NCBI GenBank assembly: GCA_024734495.1
Contig: JALMQS010000828.1
Location: forward strand, 4,823,603 to 4,887,602
Direction of reading: 5' to 3'
Length of the DNA stretch: 64,000 nt
Origin: Forficula auricularia
Taxonomy: Eukaryota > Arthropoda > Insecta > Dermaptera > Forficulidae
The notes below the pieces were generated by a model. That model was given only the letters and a program-made list of their open reading frames with translations, did no database searches and was not told the origin of the DNA. The translations under genes were made by a program, and so were the position numbers. The stretch's first letter is position 1. Each line of letters starts with the position of its first letter. Of this stretch, positions 54,264 to 63,735 are shown piece after piece.

Positions 54264-55108
54264 CACCCTTAATATAGAATTTAATTAAACAATGATTTCT
54301 ACAAGATTCTAGGGCAATTCCAAATTACTAAGTATAAATATGCCCTGAATTAATTTTTCTTATCAACCATTCATCCCCTAAACAGGGTAACCACCCTTAA
54401 TATAAAATTTCATTAAAAAATGATTTCTACTATATTCTAGGGCAATTCCAAATTACCAGGTATAAATATGGTCTGAATTCATTTTTCTTATCAACCCTTC
54501 ATCCCCTAAAGAGGGTGACCATCCTTAATTTAGAATTTCATTAAAAAATGTATTTCTACAAGATTCTAGGGCAATTTAAAATTACTAAGTGTATATATGG
54601 CCTGAATTAATTTTTCTTATCAACCCTTCATATCCTAAAGACAATAACTACCCTTAATATAGAATTTCATTAAAAAATGATTTCTACAAGATTCTAGAGC
54701 AATTTCAAATTACTAAGTGTAAATATGGCCTGAATTAATTTTTCTTATCCACCCTTCATCCCCTAAAGAGGTAACCACCCTTAATATAGAATTTCATTAA
54801 ATAATGATTTGTTTTATATTCTAGGGCAATTCAAAATTACTAAGTATATGGCTTGAATTAATTTTTCATATCAACCGTTCATCTCCTAAAGAGAATAATC
54901 ATCCTTAATATAGAATCTCATTAAAAAATGATTTCTACAAGATTCTAGGGCAATTCCAAATTACTAAGTATAAATATGGCCAATTTAATTTTTCTTATCA
55001 ACCATTCATCCCCTAAAGAGGGTAACCACCTTTAATATAGAATTTCATTAAAAAATTATTTCTACAATATTCTAGGGCAATTCCAAATAACTAAGTATAA
55101 ATTTTACC
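54264..55108. repeat. Tandem array, unit about 127 bp, about 6.6 copies
   Basis: Unit borders at CACCCTTAATATAGAATTTC near 54264, 54392, 54520, 54649, 54776, 54900 and 55027. Each has AATGATTTCTACAAGATTCT, AGGGCAATTCCAAATTAC and CATCCCCTAAAGAGGGTAAC. Units are well diverged from one another. It ends beside a family Y tip (TATGGCAAAGTTATAAGGAT, 55112-55131). Confidence 0.9.
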
Positions 55109-55587
55109 TGTATGGCAAAGTTATAAGGATGACCACATCAGTTTTAGAAAGGAATTTGTATTTATAATTTACTTTCTTATTAAACTATTTTCCCTGAAAA
55201 GAATAAACAGCTAAACAGTGTGCATATTTAGGGACAATATTTTTGAAAGTCTCAGGCTCTTTTGTTTTTTAATCATTTCTCTTCGGTTGAAATCGTAATA
55301 TTTTGGTGGCAAATGCCACGCATATGTCGTCTCTATCGCTCACTTTACATAAAATAAATCTCCTCTCATATTTACTCAATTCTCTCCCACTTCTTTTTCA
55401 GAATAAATTAATCCATTGTATGTTTTGTAAACAATTATTATTATTTTTTTGTTTTTTGTTTTTTGTTTTTTGTTGAAATTTATAAATAAAATATGTTTGT
55501 TTAAGCTTATTCCTTAAAATGAAAATATCTATATTACATGCATTGTTTCCTATGAACAATCTATTTGATACGCATTGCTGTTCAAAA
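55109..55587. other. Short Y tip and AT-rich sequence
   Basis: 55112-55140 resembles a Y end. A (TTTTTTG)n run lies at 55446-55472. Nothing else. Confidence 0.45.
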
Positions 55588-55872
55588 GCCATTCAATGCA
55601 ATCAGAAATACACAATGCGGATAGGTTGTACATATTTTCAATGCAGAAAATTAATAATACAACTATTATTACTATTAATGTCTAAACACAAAGTTTAAAA
55701 CACCCATAGCTATTTTACTTTTTACTTTATCATACAGGGTATGTTCAAGTATTGTAATCGTGCATGAAAAAAGTGCTTTTTTTCCTTCTTTTTTTCAAAA
55801 TATCTCAAAAACGGCTGAAATTATTTTGATCAAAAAAATTGAGCAAAACCATGGCATTTAGGTCTACAAAAA
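55588..55872. repeat. Segmental duplication, copy 1
   Basis: Matches 58036-58318 across a non-Y part (TTCAATGCAATCA, ACACAATGCGGAT, AGTTTAAAACACC) and the following Y start. Because the junction itself is shared, the duplication came after the Y insertion. Confidence 0.85.
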
Positions 55873-57418
55873 AGCCCTAATAAGTAAACATCGAAAAAAT
55901 TATATTTTTCGAGATAATAATTGTTTTGTCTATTATTTAGTCTGTGCGTTACCAAATTATTGTGGACGAGCTAGCTCAAAAACTAGTTTGAATATCAAAA
56001 TCAAATTTCAGACGTAGTTTTGGTCCAGTTAGATTAAGAGCTGATTAGATTTTGGCGGATATCGTTCCAAAATTATGGGGAGGGGGGGTGGAGAGGGATT
56101 AAAAATTATAAATCTAGGCTATTTGAGCAAAATCAACCAAATTTTGTATACATAATTAGTGGGAGACAAAAGTCTAAAAATAGAAAAACTAACCGCCCAA
56201 AATGTGGAGGGGGGGTCAAAAAATGAAAATTTGGGCCCTTGTAACAAACTCAACCAAATTTTGTATACATAATCAGTCGGACCCCAGAAGTCTAAAAATG
56301 CAAAAACTAACCGCCCAAAATGGAGGGGAGTATGGTCAAAAAATGAAAATCTAGGCCCTTGTACCAAACACAACCAAATTTTTTATACATAATCAGTGGG
56401 CCCCCAGAAATCTAAAAATGGAAAAACTAACCATCCTTTCCTACATGTTTAGAAATAATTTTATTAAATATTAAATACTAGCTGCAAGGCCCGCCTTCGG
56501 CGGCCCTCTTGCTGGCCATGGGGCAACGCCCGCCCCCACACCACCACCCGCCCTCCACCCACCTCGGACACCGCACCCTACCCCGTGCCCTCCAACCCTG
56601 CGCACCACATCCCCATCTAGCACCCTGGACACCCCGCTACACCCCCTGGACCCCCCTGCACCCTTACCTTATTTCGCCTCACTCCCTCACCCCACCCCCA
56701 TTCCACCTAGCGCACCCCATAGCCTTAACCATGCCCACTCCATTCCACCCCCGCACCCAGTTTTTGGATTTCTAGCCTTCTGGTGACCCACAGATTATGT
56801 ATACAAAATTTGGTTGAGTTTGGCCCAAGAGAAAAAATTTTCATTTTTTGACCCTCCAAATTTGGTTGAGTTTGCTCCAAGGGCAAGAATTTACATTTTT
56901 TTCACCCCCTCCCCCCCCCTTTGGGTGGTTTTTTGAGGAAATTTTTTTAAACAATAGTTGTCAGAAATCACATCGCCTACAACTTTGTTTATTATAAAAT
57001 TTGGGGTAGGGTTAATAGTTTAGGAGTTATTTGATAATTTTCATTCGTGCGCCCCCCAAAACCCCCTTCTGGGGTCAAAATATGAAAACGTTATATAGCT
57101 AAAAACGTCAGTTAGAAGACATCTGATGTAAATATGAAATTTCATAATAATCCCTTCAGCCGTTTTTACGTGAATCGTGAGCATTTTTTCAGAAACCACT
57201 GAAACAGACAGATATACAGACATGCGGACAGACAGGAATTTTGTTGAGGGTGTTTTCGTTCATAACTTTACTTGAAACCTGTGCAACCAAAATTTGGCGT
57301 GATTTGGACCAATCTACAGACATAACCTTAATTTTATATACATAGATAATTGAGGGGCCAGGTTGTATGGTAAAGTCAAGTGGATGGCCACATCAGAACA
57401 CGTCAGCTTATTAAAACA
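55727..57418 (-). repeat. Family Y repeat, minus orientation, split by a Helitron
   Basis: Y from CAGGGTATGTTCAAGTATTG (55735) through four tandem sub-blocks to TTAAATATTAAATA (56477), then the Helitron, then GAGGGGCCAGGTTGTATGG to CAGAACACGTCAGCTTATT (57418). The uninterrupted join can be read at 35575-35590. Confidence 0.85.
56478..57346 (-). mobile_element. Helitron, longer family, inserted in family Y
   Basis: Minus strand: starts TCTATGTATATAAAATTAAG (57346 downward) after A. Ends with the hairpin GGCCGCCGAAGGCGGGCC followed by CTAG (56481-56478) and T. The interior has GAAATTTCATATTTACATCA and a long C-rich stretch (56520-56765). About 870 bp, no Rep/helicase frame, so non-autonomous. 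Frames in the C-rich part are compositional. Confidence 0.85.
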
Positions 57419-58035
57419 CACAGAGAGTCTTTCAATAGTGTTAGATAATATAGAAAGAGAATGCTCAAATAATAAGAATTACCTTGAGCGGATTATGAGT
57501 TCTGAAATTCGGATGAATGGATGAATGAATTTATTATTCAAAGTAAAATCAGAATAGGATTATTTTTTAGTTGAATAAAAGGCAGCGGCCACGAAAAACA
57601 AAACAAATTTACATTGGATTACGAGTAAATAATCATGTTTCGAAAAGTTTATTCTTCGTTTTATCTGGACATATAATAAATTAGTTCAATGGTATAATGA
57701 AATTATAATTTACATTATTCGTTATAATAAATATAGAATATAACTCAGACAAAGGGAACACCACAATAACCACAATGATCATGAATTTGAGTGAATAGGT
57801 ACTCGAGCGAAATGAAAACTCTCTTTGAATAATTTGAAATAAAAAGAGATTGTGGTCGGATAGATTCCAAGGATAGGTACAGTATTTTCAGTAGTTTTAT
57901 TTGAATTATTCAACAAACAGAATAGATTATTCTATTAGTAGATACTAATGAAAATTCGAAGTCCTGATTTATTCCTACACATCTTTAAATTTCAGAGTCC
58001 TCTTTGTCCATAAAATACACATAAGTATAAACCAG
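57419..58035. other. Single-copy stretch
   Basis: At 57483-57501 a 19-nt segment lies between a TTTCAG acceptor and CAAG|GTAATTC donor on the minus strand, but this is too short to trust. No other gene evidence. Confidence 0.35.
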
Positions 58036-58318
58036 GGTGTTCAATGCAATCAAAAATACACAATGCGGATGGGTTCTATTTTCAATGCAGAAAATTAATA
58101 ATACAACTATTATTACTATTAATGTATAAACACAAAGTTTAAAACACCTATAGCTATTTTACTTTTTACTTTATCATACAGGGTATGTTCAAGTATTGTA
58201 ATCGTGCATGAAAAAAGTGCTTTTTTTCTTTCTTTTTTTCAAAATATCTCAAAAACGTTTGAAATTATTTTGATCAAAAAAATTGAGCAAAACCATGGCA
58301 TTTAGGTCTACAACGCAT
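58036..58318. repeat. Segmental duplication, copy 2
   Basis: Second copy of 55588-55872, truncated in Y shortly before the Helitron at 58331. Confidence 0.85.
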
Positions 58319-58330
58319 AAGTATAATACA

Positions 58331-58619
58331 TCTATATATATAAAATGGAAAAGTATGTATATATTTGTATGTTTCAAACCTTCTGATTGGCCAGGGCATA
58401 GCCAATTAAATTATTAGAACGATTCTGATTGGTCAAATAGTGATCGTGCTTAGCCAATGTGTTAAATAAATCTCTCCTTATTGTTGAATCAATTTCATTC
58501 AGCACATTCTTTCAATACTTACATTATCATTCTAAATTTCAATTATTAAATTGGTATGAACGATACGCTCCCCGCCAGGGGCTAGGTGACGCCGGGCCGA
58601 ATGTCCGGACGTCAGCTAG
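58331..58619 (+). mobile_element. Helitron, non-autonomous, intact ends
   Basis: Starts TCTATATATATAAAATGG after A (58330) and ends GTCAGCTAG before T (58620). The 3' hairpin GCCGGGCCGAATGTCCGG is 10 nt from the end, the classical Helitron layout. 289 bp. The cleanest copy for defining the family. Confidence 0.92.
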
Positions 58620-59363
58620 TATTATATTCAGTACAGTTTCTATAAATTAGATAGTTAGTGTGGAACTAGGCTCTTATCCTAACTAGTAGTTTAATTTAAA
58701 ACTCATAAAAAAAATTTTGGTTCGAAAATACAGAAAACATCAATTATTTGAATGTTTTTATTGAGATTTTAAGGCGATATCATAATGATGGCAGAAACGA
58801 ACAATTTATAAATTAAGTTTATTATTTATTACTAGGGTGTGCTCTAGCCTATAAATTTTTAATTTAATTTTATCTAACAAAAATTCGACATTTCTGAAAA
58901 AACTTCACTACATAACATTTTCCCATTCATATATGATCTTCAAAAAGTTCAAAAATAAAAAATAAAATCAATTTTTCTTAAAAAAATGTATAGTATATAA
59001 TTTACCGGTAAATTTAATTAAGTCGCAGCCCAGGTGCCCTAGGATAATGAAAAAAAAATTTAAAGACTAATTATAACTCTGAAGATGGAAAGGAAATTCA
59101 CCGAAACGTCAGTTTTTAAAAGGATTGGAAATATTCTAATTTTAGTTTTTTAATTAGAAATTGTTCCTTTTCATTATTCTGGACTATCACTTGTTCAAAT
59201 TCCATATACAAATAAACCTAATGTTATAATTAATTACTTAATTATATACATATACATCCATCAAATTGTATCAACTAAACCTAATGTTATTTTTATATTT
59301 ATTATTTAGGGGGCAGAAGGGGGTTGGGGGGGCACTCTGAGCATTTTACAATATATTAACTTA
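58620..59363. other. Intergenic stretch with one hammerhead-like motif
   Basis: AT-rich. The motif at 59079-59110 is listed separately. Around 59308-59340 a G-rich patch (GGGGGCAGAAGGGGGTTGG) precedes the W element. Confidence 0.45.
59079..59110 (+). ncRNA. Hammerhead-like motif, lone copy
   Basis: CTGAAGA (59079-59085), extra T, short stem GG/CC, GAAAC and GTC (59103-59110), followed by AGTTTTTAAAAGGATTGGAA. No inverted partner found nearby. Confidence 0.4.
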
Positions 59364-59745
59364 AGGTAGTTCTTTCGCGACAATCCACACAAAATGTTTT
59401 AGCCTCGTAACTACTCTATACATATGAACGGTGCTAAAATTTTAGGTTATGTTTTTTAACGTGACTGTACTTTTTACGGTACTATATTCTATTTATGAAT
59501 GGATCGTTTCCAAGCCATTGTTATTTTATCCCCTCCACTAAAAATAATCGCCCAAATATGTTTTTTTTTATTTTTTATCAAAACTACGAGGTAAATAATT
59601 TCAATTTATTTTTAAGTTACTACGAATATATTATTCTAATAAATATTAGTTTTTCACAAAATGATGAAAGTCCTTCAATAAAAAAAAATAAAATAATGAT
59701 CATTTCTAAACAGGATAAACAAAAACAAAATTGAAATTTTTCGAA
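59364..59745. mobile_element. Family W element, truncated
   Basis: Starts AGGTAGTTCTTTCGCGACAA after TA (59362-59363) and matches 51026-51557 up to about AAAATAATGATCATTT, then diverges. Confidence 0.75.
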
Positions 59746-59831
59746 ATAATTCATTACGAGAGTGTGTCTGCTAAGCGTAACGAATAATATCTAGAAAATA
59801 ATATAGAGGGTAGATATTAAGGGTTGTTTAC

Positions 59832-59904
59832 CTTTGAGTGGCTGAAAGCTGCAGGTGGAACTGCGTCATTGTCTCCTCGAGGCTTGCCCGAAACGAAATG
59901 AAGT
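59832..59904 (-). CDS. Candidate internal exon, 73 nt
   Basis: Minus strand: a textbook acceptor (CCTGTCTTATTTCTAG, with TTTCTTT upstream) is followed by 73 nt and a donor CAAAG|GTAAACAACC. Two frames are open; the more protein-like reads FISFRASLEETMTQFHLQLS, then ATQ and two bases. Those two trailing bases (AG) match the phase needed by the micro-exons at 48379 and 45504 (one leading base), giving Ser at the joint. It lies among W fragments. A related gene could not be named. Confidence 0.5.
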
Positions 59905-59992
59905 CTAGAAATAAGACAGGAAAGAAACCCGTTACTTCGATAAGATATCCGAGCTCGAAATGAAGTCTAGAAATAAGACAGGAAAGAAACCC
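59896..59992. repeat. Direct duplication of an exon acceptor region
   Basis: About 36 bp (GAAATGAAGTCTAGAAATAA and GACAGGAAAGAAACCC on the plus strand) occur at 59896-59930 and again at 59957-59992, so the acceptor and polypyrimidine tract of the exon at 59832-59904 are present twice, 61 bp apart. Confidence 0.85.
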
Positions 59993-60115
59993 CGTTTCCA
60001 AGCGAATGTTCTTATATCCCCTCCACTAAAAATAATCGCCCAAATATATGTTGTTGTTTTTTTTTATTTTTTATCAAAACTACGAGGTAAATAATTTCAA
60101 TTTTTATATACACTT
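59993..60115. mobile_element. Family W fragment
   Basis: GTTTCCAAG, CTTATATCCCCTCCACTAAA and AATAATCGCCCAAATAT match the middle of the W elements. Confidence 0.65.
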
Positions 60116-60143
60116 GTTAAATATATTTGTATATATGGTTGAC

Positions 60144-60300
60144 CAGCGTTTCTTAAACTATGGGTCGCGACCCCAAATGGGGTGGCAAAGCTAAATGATG
60201 GGGTCGCGAAAATTTAATTCAGATACATAAATTATAAGATAAATTACTCGTAATAATTTACATTCATCTTTAATTTAATATAAAACATTTTCCGTAAACC
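60144..60300 (+). mobile_element. hAT-type fragment (CAGCGTTTCTTAAACTATGG)
   Basis: The start CAGCGTTTCTTAAAC and GGGTCGCGACCCC are typical of hAT MITEs and similar to the ends at 41439-41712. The preceding 8-mer TGGTTGAC resembles TGATTGAC near 60306-60313, but the expected CTG end before it is absent, so the right end is decayed. Confidence 0.45.
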
Positions 60301-60317
60301 ATGTTTGATTGACATTA

Positions 60318-61136
60318 AGATAGTTCTTTTGAGACAATCCACACACAAAAAGTTTTAGCCTCGTAACCACTCTATACATATGAACGGTGCTAAAATTTTA
60401 GGTTATGTTTTTTAACGTGACTGTACTTCTCACACTACTATATTCTCTTTATGAATGGATCGTTTCCAAGTGAGTGTTTTTATATCCCCTCCACTAAAAA
60501 TAATCGCCCAAATATGTTTTTTTTAATTTTTTATCAAAACTACGAGGTAAATAATTTCAATTTTTTTTTTAAGTTACTCCGAATATATTATTCTAATAAA
60601 TATTAGTTTTTTATCAAGATGGTGAAAGTTTTTAAATGAAAAAAAAATAAAATAATCATCATTTTTCGACCCTTTCCCAATCTAACATATGTAAAAAATT
60701 TCATTTTTAATTGCAATTATTTAATGTTTGCTGTAGTAAATTGTATTCATTTTTTAACAGTTGCTTTATTATGCTTTTATAACTTATTATCTGGAGCCAC
60801 CGAGCGATGCTCGGTAGCTTTTTCCTTCAATTAATGACTATATATTAATATTATTTAAAATTTTAAATTCTGATAAAAATACAAATATATATATAGTACT
60901 CGCCCTCTGCCCCCCCTCCGAAACCTGGCACCTCGTCCCACACCGGACCTCCCTACTGCACCCTACCGCCTGCACCCCCACATCCACCATAAACCATAAA
61001 GTGTGTTTCATCAAAATCGTTAGAACCGTTTTCAAAATGAAAAAATATACAAATATATATAGAATTTTTGCTCGTTTAATAAGAGTTGATATTCCAAATT
61101 TCAAAGACTTTTTACACATTTGTGAAAGAACTACCT
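60318..61136. mobile_element. Family W element interrupted by a hairpin-ended insertion
   Basis: Ends AGATAGTTCTTTTGAGACAA and, inverted, AGGTAGTTCTTTCACAAATG, with TA on both sides (60316-60317 and 61137-61138). The W sequence breaks at about 60788 and resumes at about 61089. Confidence 0.8.
60788..61088 (-). mobile_element. Insertion in family W with terminal hairpin
   Basis: A strong hairpin (CCACCGAGC/GCTCGGTAG) lies at the left. On the minus strand the right side starts near TTCTATATATATTTGTATAT and contains AACGATTTTGATGAAACACA. Layout and wording recall the Helitrons here (hairpin at the 3' end, TC-TATATA at the 5' end), but CTRR and the A/T flanks are not clean. Confidence 0.4.
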
Positions 61137-61838
61137 TAAGATAAAGAAAGAGGATTGTTTCTTACCCTACAGTACCAAGTAATTTAATTTATATTCCCCT
61201 CTTTCTCATCCAGCTCGAAAAAAATATTCTAGCTTGTGGCTCAGAATAAAATACTTTTTTCACAATTCATACAAAGTGTAAAATATTAAAACTGATACTT
61301 AGAAAACAATATCCGTTGTATTCCATTTTCTTTTCTTTTTTTTTTCAATCGACCAGTTTTCCACTTAGCATTGTTTGTTACAAAGTCTCAAGTGGCAAAT
61401 TTGATCTCGCTCTAGTTTCTTTTTCCATACTTTTTTTTATCGAATTTTCTATTTGAATAACTCTGAATATAATATCGAAAACTTTTTATTCGATATCGTT
61501 GCAACGGATCTTTGATGTTCCACTCTGGACTTCAAGATTCTTTCAAATATCCATCGAATATATTTTTTTCTTTCGCTGCCTCATCTTCTTGCAAAGTGTT
61601 TGGTTTTATCGTTCGCACATAATGTTTTACCATATGAGTAAGTTCGCAATTGTCTTAAAGGCTATCTTTTTATTTTCAGTGGTGAATATCTTTCAACCCT
61701 TGAGAGTTCATTGATGCTTCCTGGTCAGCGAAAATCAGTTATAAAGATGAAGCTCAGCAATTTCGAGAAATGAGTTTAGAAGTCATACATACGTACCGTA
61801 ACGGTTAAATTTACATTTAAATTTTAGTGAGTCTAGAC
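61137..61838. other. Single-copy stretch with a possible 42-nt intron
   Basis: On the plus strand, GTAAGT at 61638 and TTTTTATTTTCAG ending at 61679 would define a 42-nt intron inside an open region at 61499-61714. The surrounding frame has no recognised family, and 42 nt is near the lower limit for insect introns. Confidence 0.3.
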
Positions 61839-61989
61839 CAGTGGTTTCCAACATGGGGGCGATTGCCCTCAAGTGGGCGATTTGGGTTATCAGGGGGGCA
61901 ATAAACAAGTGGGGGCAATTTGGGGACGATGTGTATTCAAAGGGGGAAAATTAAAATAGTACCGTACAGAAGAACCTGTACAGTAGAAG

Positions 61990-62857
61990 TCTGATCCTGT
62001 TTTAAGTGAGAATTTGAAGCATCTCAAGTTGGAACTTGCGTACCTTACAGATATTTTTGAAAAAATGAACGAAGTCAATACAGCAATACCTCACTTTGCG
62101 TCGGGGTTACGTTCCAAAAAAACACGACGCAAATTGAAACGACGTAAAGTGAATTAAGATTTTCTATAACAAACCATGTAAAGATCGAAGATAGGTTCCA
62201 GGGTTACGAAAATACTACATTAAAAAGAACATTGAACAAAGTAAACATTTAAAAAACAAAAATAATATAAAATTTTATTACATACATACAAAAAAACAAA
62301 AAAAAAACGTATTCAATTAAAACAAAATAAACTATTCAATTAATTTATGAAAAACAAAATTAAAATTAATCACTGTCTGATGAGTCCATAGTGTAAAATT
62401 ACAAGTGTATGTAAAAAAAATAATATAACTCTACCAATAAATAAATTGGAAAAATATTTACCTTTTTTGTAACCAGAAACAACCCGTAAAAATTTATAAA
62501 AATTTATTATTCTCTTTTAAAAAAAGCACAACACACTACATAATTGAAATTGAACTCTAAAATTAGCAAAACAAAGTGAAAATAAAACTGTATTAAAATT
62601 GAAGAAGAAAGGGAATCCCCGAGTTTTGATGGCATGGCGCAATTAGAAACAAAAGTGGTGCCATCTTTTAGAAAAAAAGAAAATTTCAAAAAAAAATTAA
62701 AGACTCGAACCCAAAACAACGCAACCTCGAAAATCTAACGACGCACAGTGAAAATTAGTACTAATTAAGCGGCGACGCAACTTCAAAAAAAACGCAAAAC
62801 GAAACGACGCAAAGCGAGGTATTGGTGTATAAGGCTTCAAGGAAACAAGATAAACCT
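61990..62857 (+). pseudogene. hAT transposase fragment split by a transposon
   Basis: Before the nested element the plus strand reads ENLKHLKLELAYLTDIFEKM, NEVN; after it the same frame resumes RLQGNK. The phrase LAYLTDIFEKMNEVN...RLQG matches the conserved DIFxxLNELNxxLQG segment of hAT transposases. Removing the insertion and one TA copy keeps the frame. The dimerisation and catalytic parts are otherwise missing. Confidence 0.75.
62081..62827. mobile_element. pogo-like element nested in the hAT transposase
   Basis: Inverted ends CAGCAATACCTCACTTTGCG and, on the minus strand, CACCAATACCTCGCTTTGCG, flanked by TA (62079-62080 and 62828-62829). Interior AT-rich with repeats of ACGACGCAAA near both ends; no transposase found. 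Confidence 0.85.
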
Positions 62858-63103
62858 TATCATAAATCTGTAAAAAATGTACCTTTTTATATTTTGTTTA
62901 AGAGTGATCGGATAAAACTGCTTTGATTGTTTTTATATATACGGTAATAAAATTGTTTAAAATAATAAAGCTGGTTTATTATTTACACTTTACTTCAAAT
63001 TAAAATTAAGCATACATTGAAAATGAAAAGGGGGCGATAGGTGTTAGTCAACCTCCAGAAAGGGGAGATGGACCACAAAAGGTTGGGAACCACTGGCATA
63101 GAC

Positions 63104-63392
63104 CAGGGGTCAGCAAGCTTTTGAGACCGAAGAGCCAAAAGTTACAATTTATAAAATTTCCCAGTTTTTAAAAACCTACTAACATTTTTGTTTCAATATT
63201 ATGGTATTGGATTAGTATTAGGTATATAAATTTGATTTTTTATTTAAAATAAATAGCTTTAAATATGAATTTTTTTGCAGTAAAATATTTTTAATGAGTT
63301 TTGAAAATAAATTAATATGATTATTAATATTTGCGCATGGATCTGGAGAGCCGCATCTTGTCATCGAAAGAGCCGCAGGTTGCCGACCCCTG
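63104..63392. mobile_element. hAT MITE directly adjoining the previous hAT element
   Basis: Ends CAGGGGTCAGCAAGCTTTTG and, inverted, CAGGGGTCGGCAACCTGCGG. Subterminal AGAGCC is kept on both sides. Flanks GCATAGAC (63096-63103) and GTCTAGAC (63393-63400). The GTCGGCAACCTGCGGCTCTT type is widespread in animals. Confidence 0.88.
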
Positions 63393-63485
63393 GTCTAGAC
63401 CATAAGTTTCGTCAAACCTGTCATTCATATCACTATATAGGTACTCTTGGATCATGTTATGGATGTTGCAGTCAAAACTGGTTTT

Positions 63486-63735
63486 TAACCGACTTTAAAA
63501 AAGAAGGAGGTTCTCTACTCGACTGAATTTTTTTTTGTCTATGTTGCCTCATAACTCCGCCAATTGTGATAGGTTTTTTGCATTGGGTTCAGTCTAGCTT
63601 CCGATTGGTCCCGTTTTTTTCATTGGTATTGGACCTTTTTTGATATGTTCGTTCAGGCATAACTTCTTTGTTTATGAACCGATTTCGAAGATTCTTTTTT
63701 TATTGGAAAGAGGGTACATTAGGGGTAATACCGTA
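63486..63735 (+). repeat. Dispersed repeat, TTTTAACCGACTT family, second copy
   Basis: Matches 15937-16290 but with a much shorter poly-T tract (about 63529-63537), which shows that the T run expands or contracts between copies. Confidence 0.65.

Larger units (their letters stand above)
61839..63095 (+). mobile_element. hAT transposon remnant with a nested pogo-like element
   Basis: Ends CAGTGGTTTCCAACATGGGG and, inverted, CAGTGGTTCCCAACCTTTTG. Flanking 8-mers GTCTAGAC (61831-61838) and GCATAGAC (63096-63103). The interior keeps a piece of hAT transposase. Without the nested 747-bp element the remnant is about 510 bp. Confidence 0.85.

Noticed and set aside
54264..55108. Regular 127-bp repeats considered as a CRISPR array
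   Set aside because: Whole units are repeated without unique spacers, the context is eukaryotic, and there are no cas genes. It is a tandem satellite-type array.
56509..56775. 88-codon frame rich in proline and histidine
   Set aside because: It lies in the C-rich interior of a Helitron and is a compositional artefact.
57483..57501. 19-nt micro-exon between TTTCAG and GTAATT on the minus strand
   Set aside because: Splice sites are plausible, but a 19-nt exon without homologue or frame evidence cannot be told from chance.
60838..61119. 93-codon minus frame
   Set aside because: It spans the junction of a family W element and its insertion, so it has no coding history.
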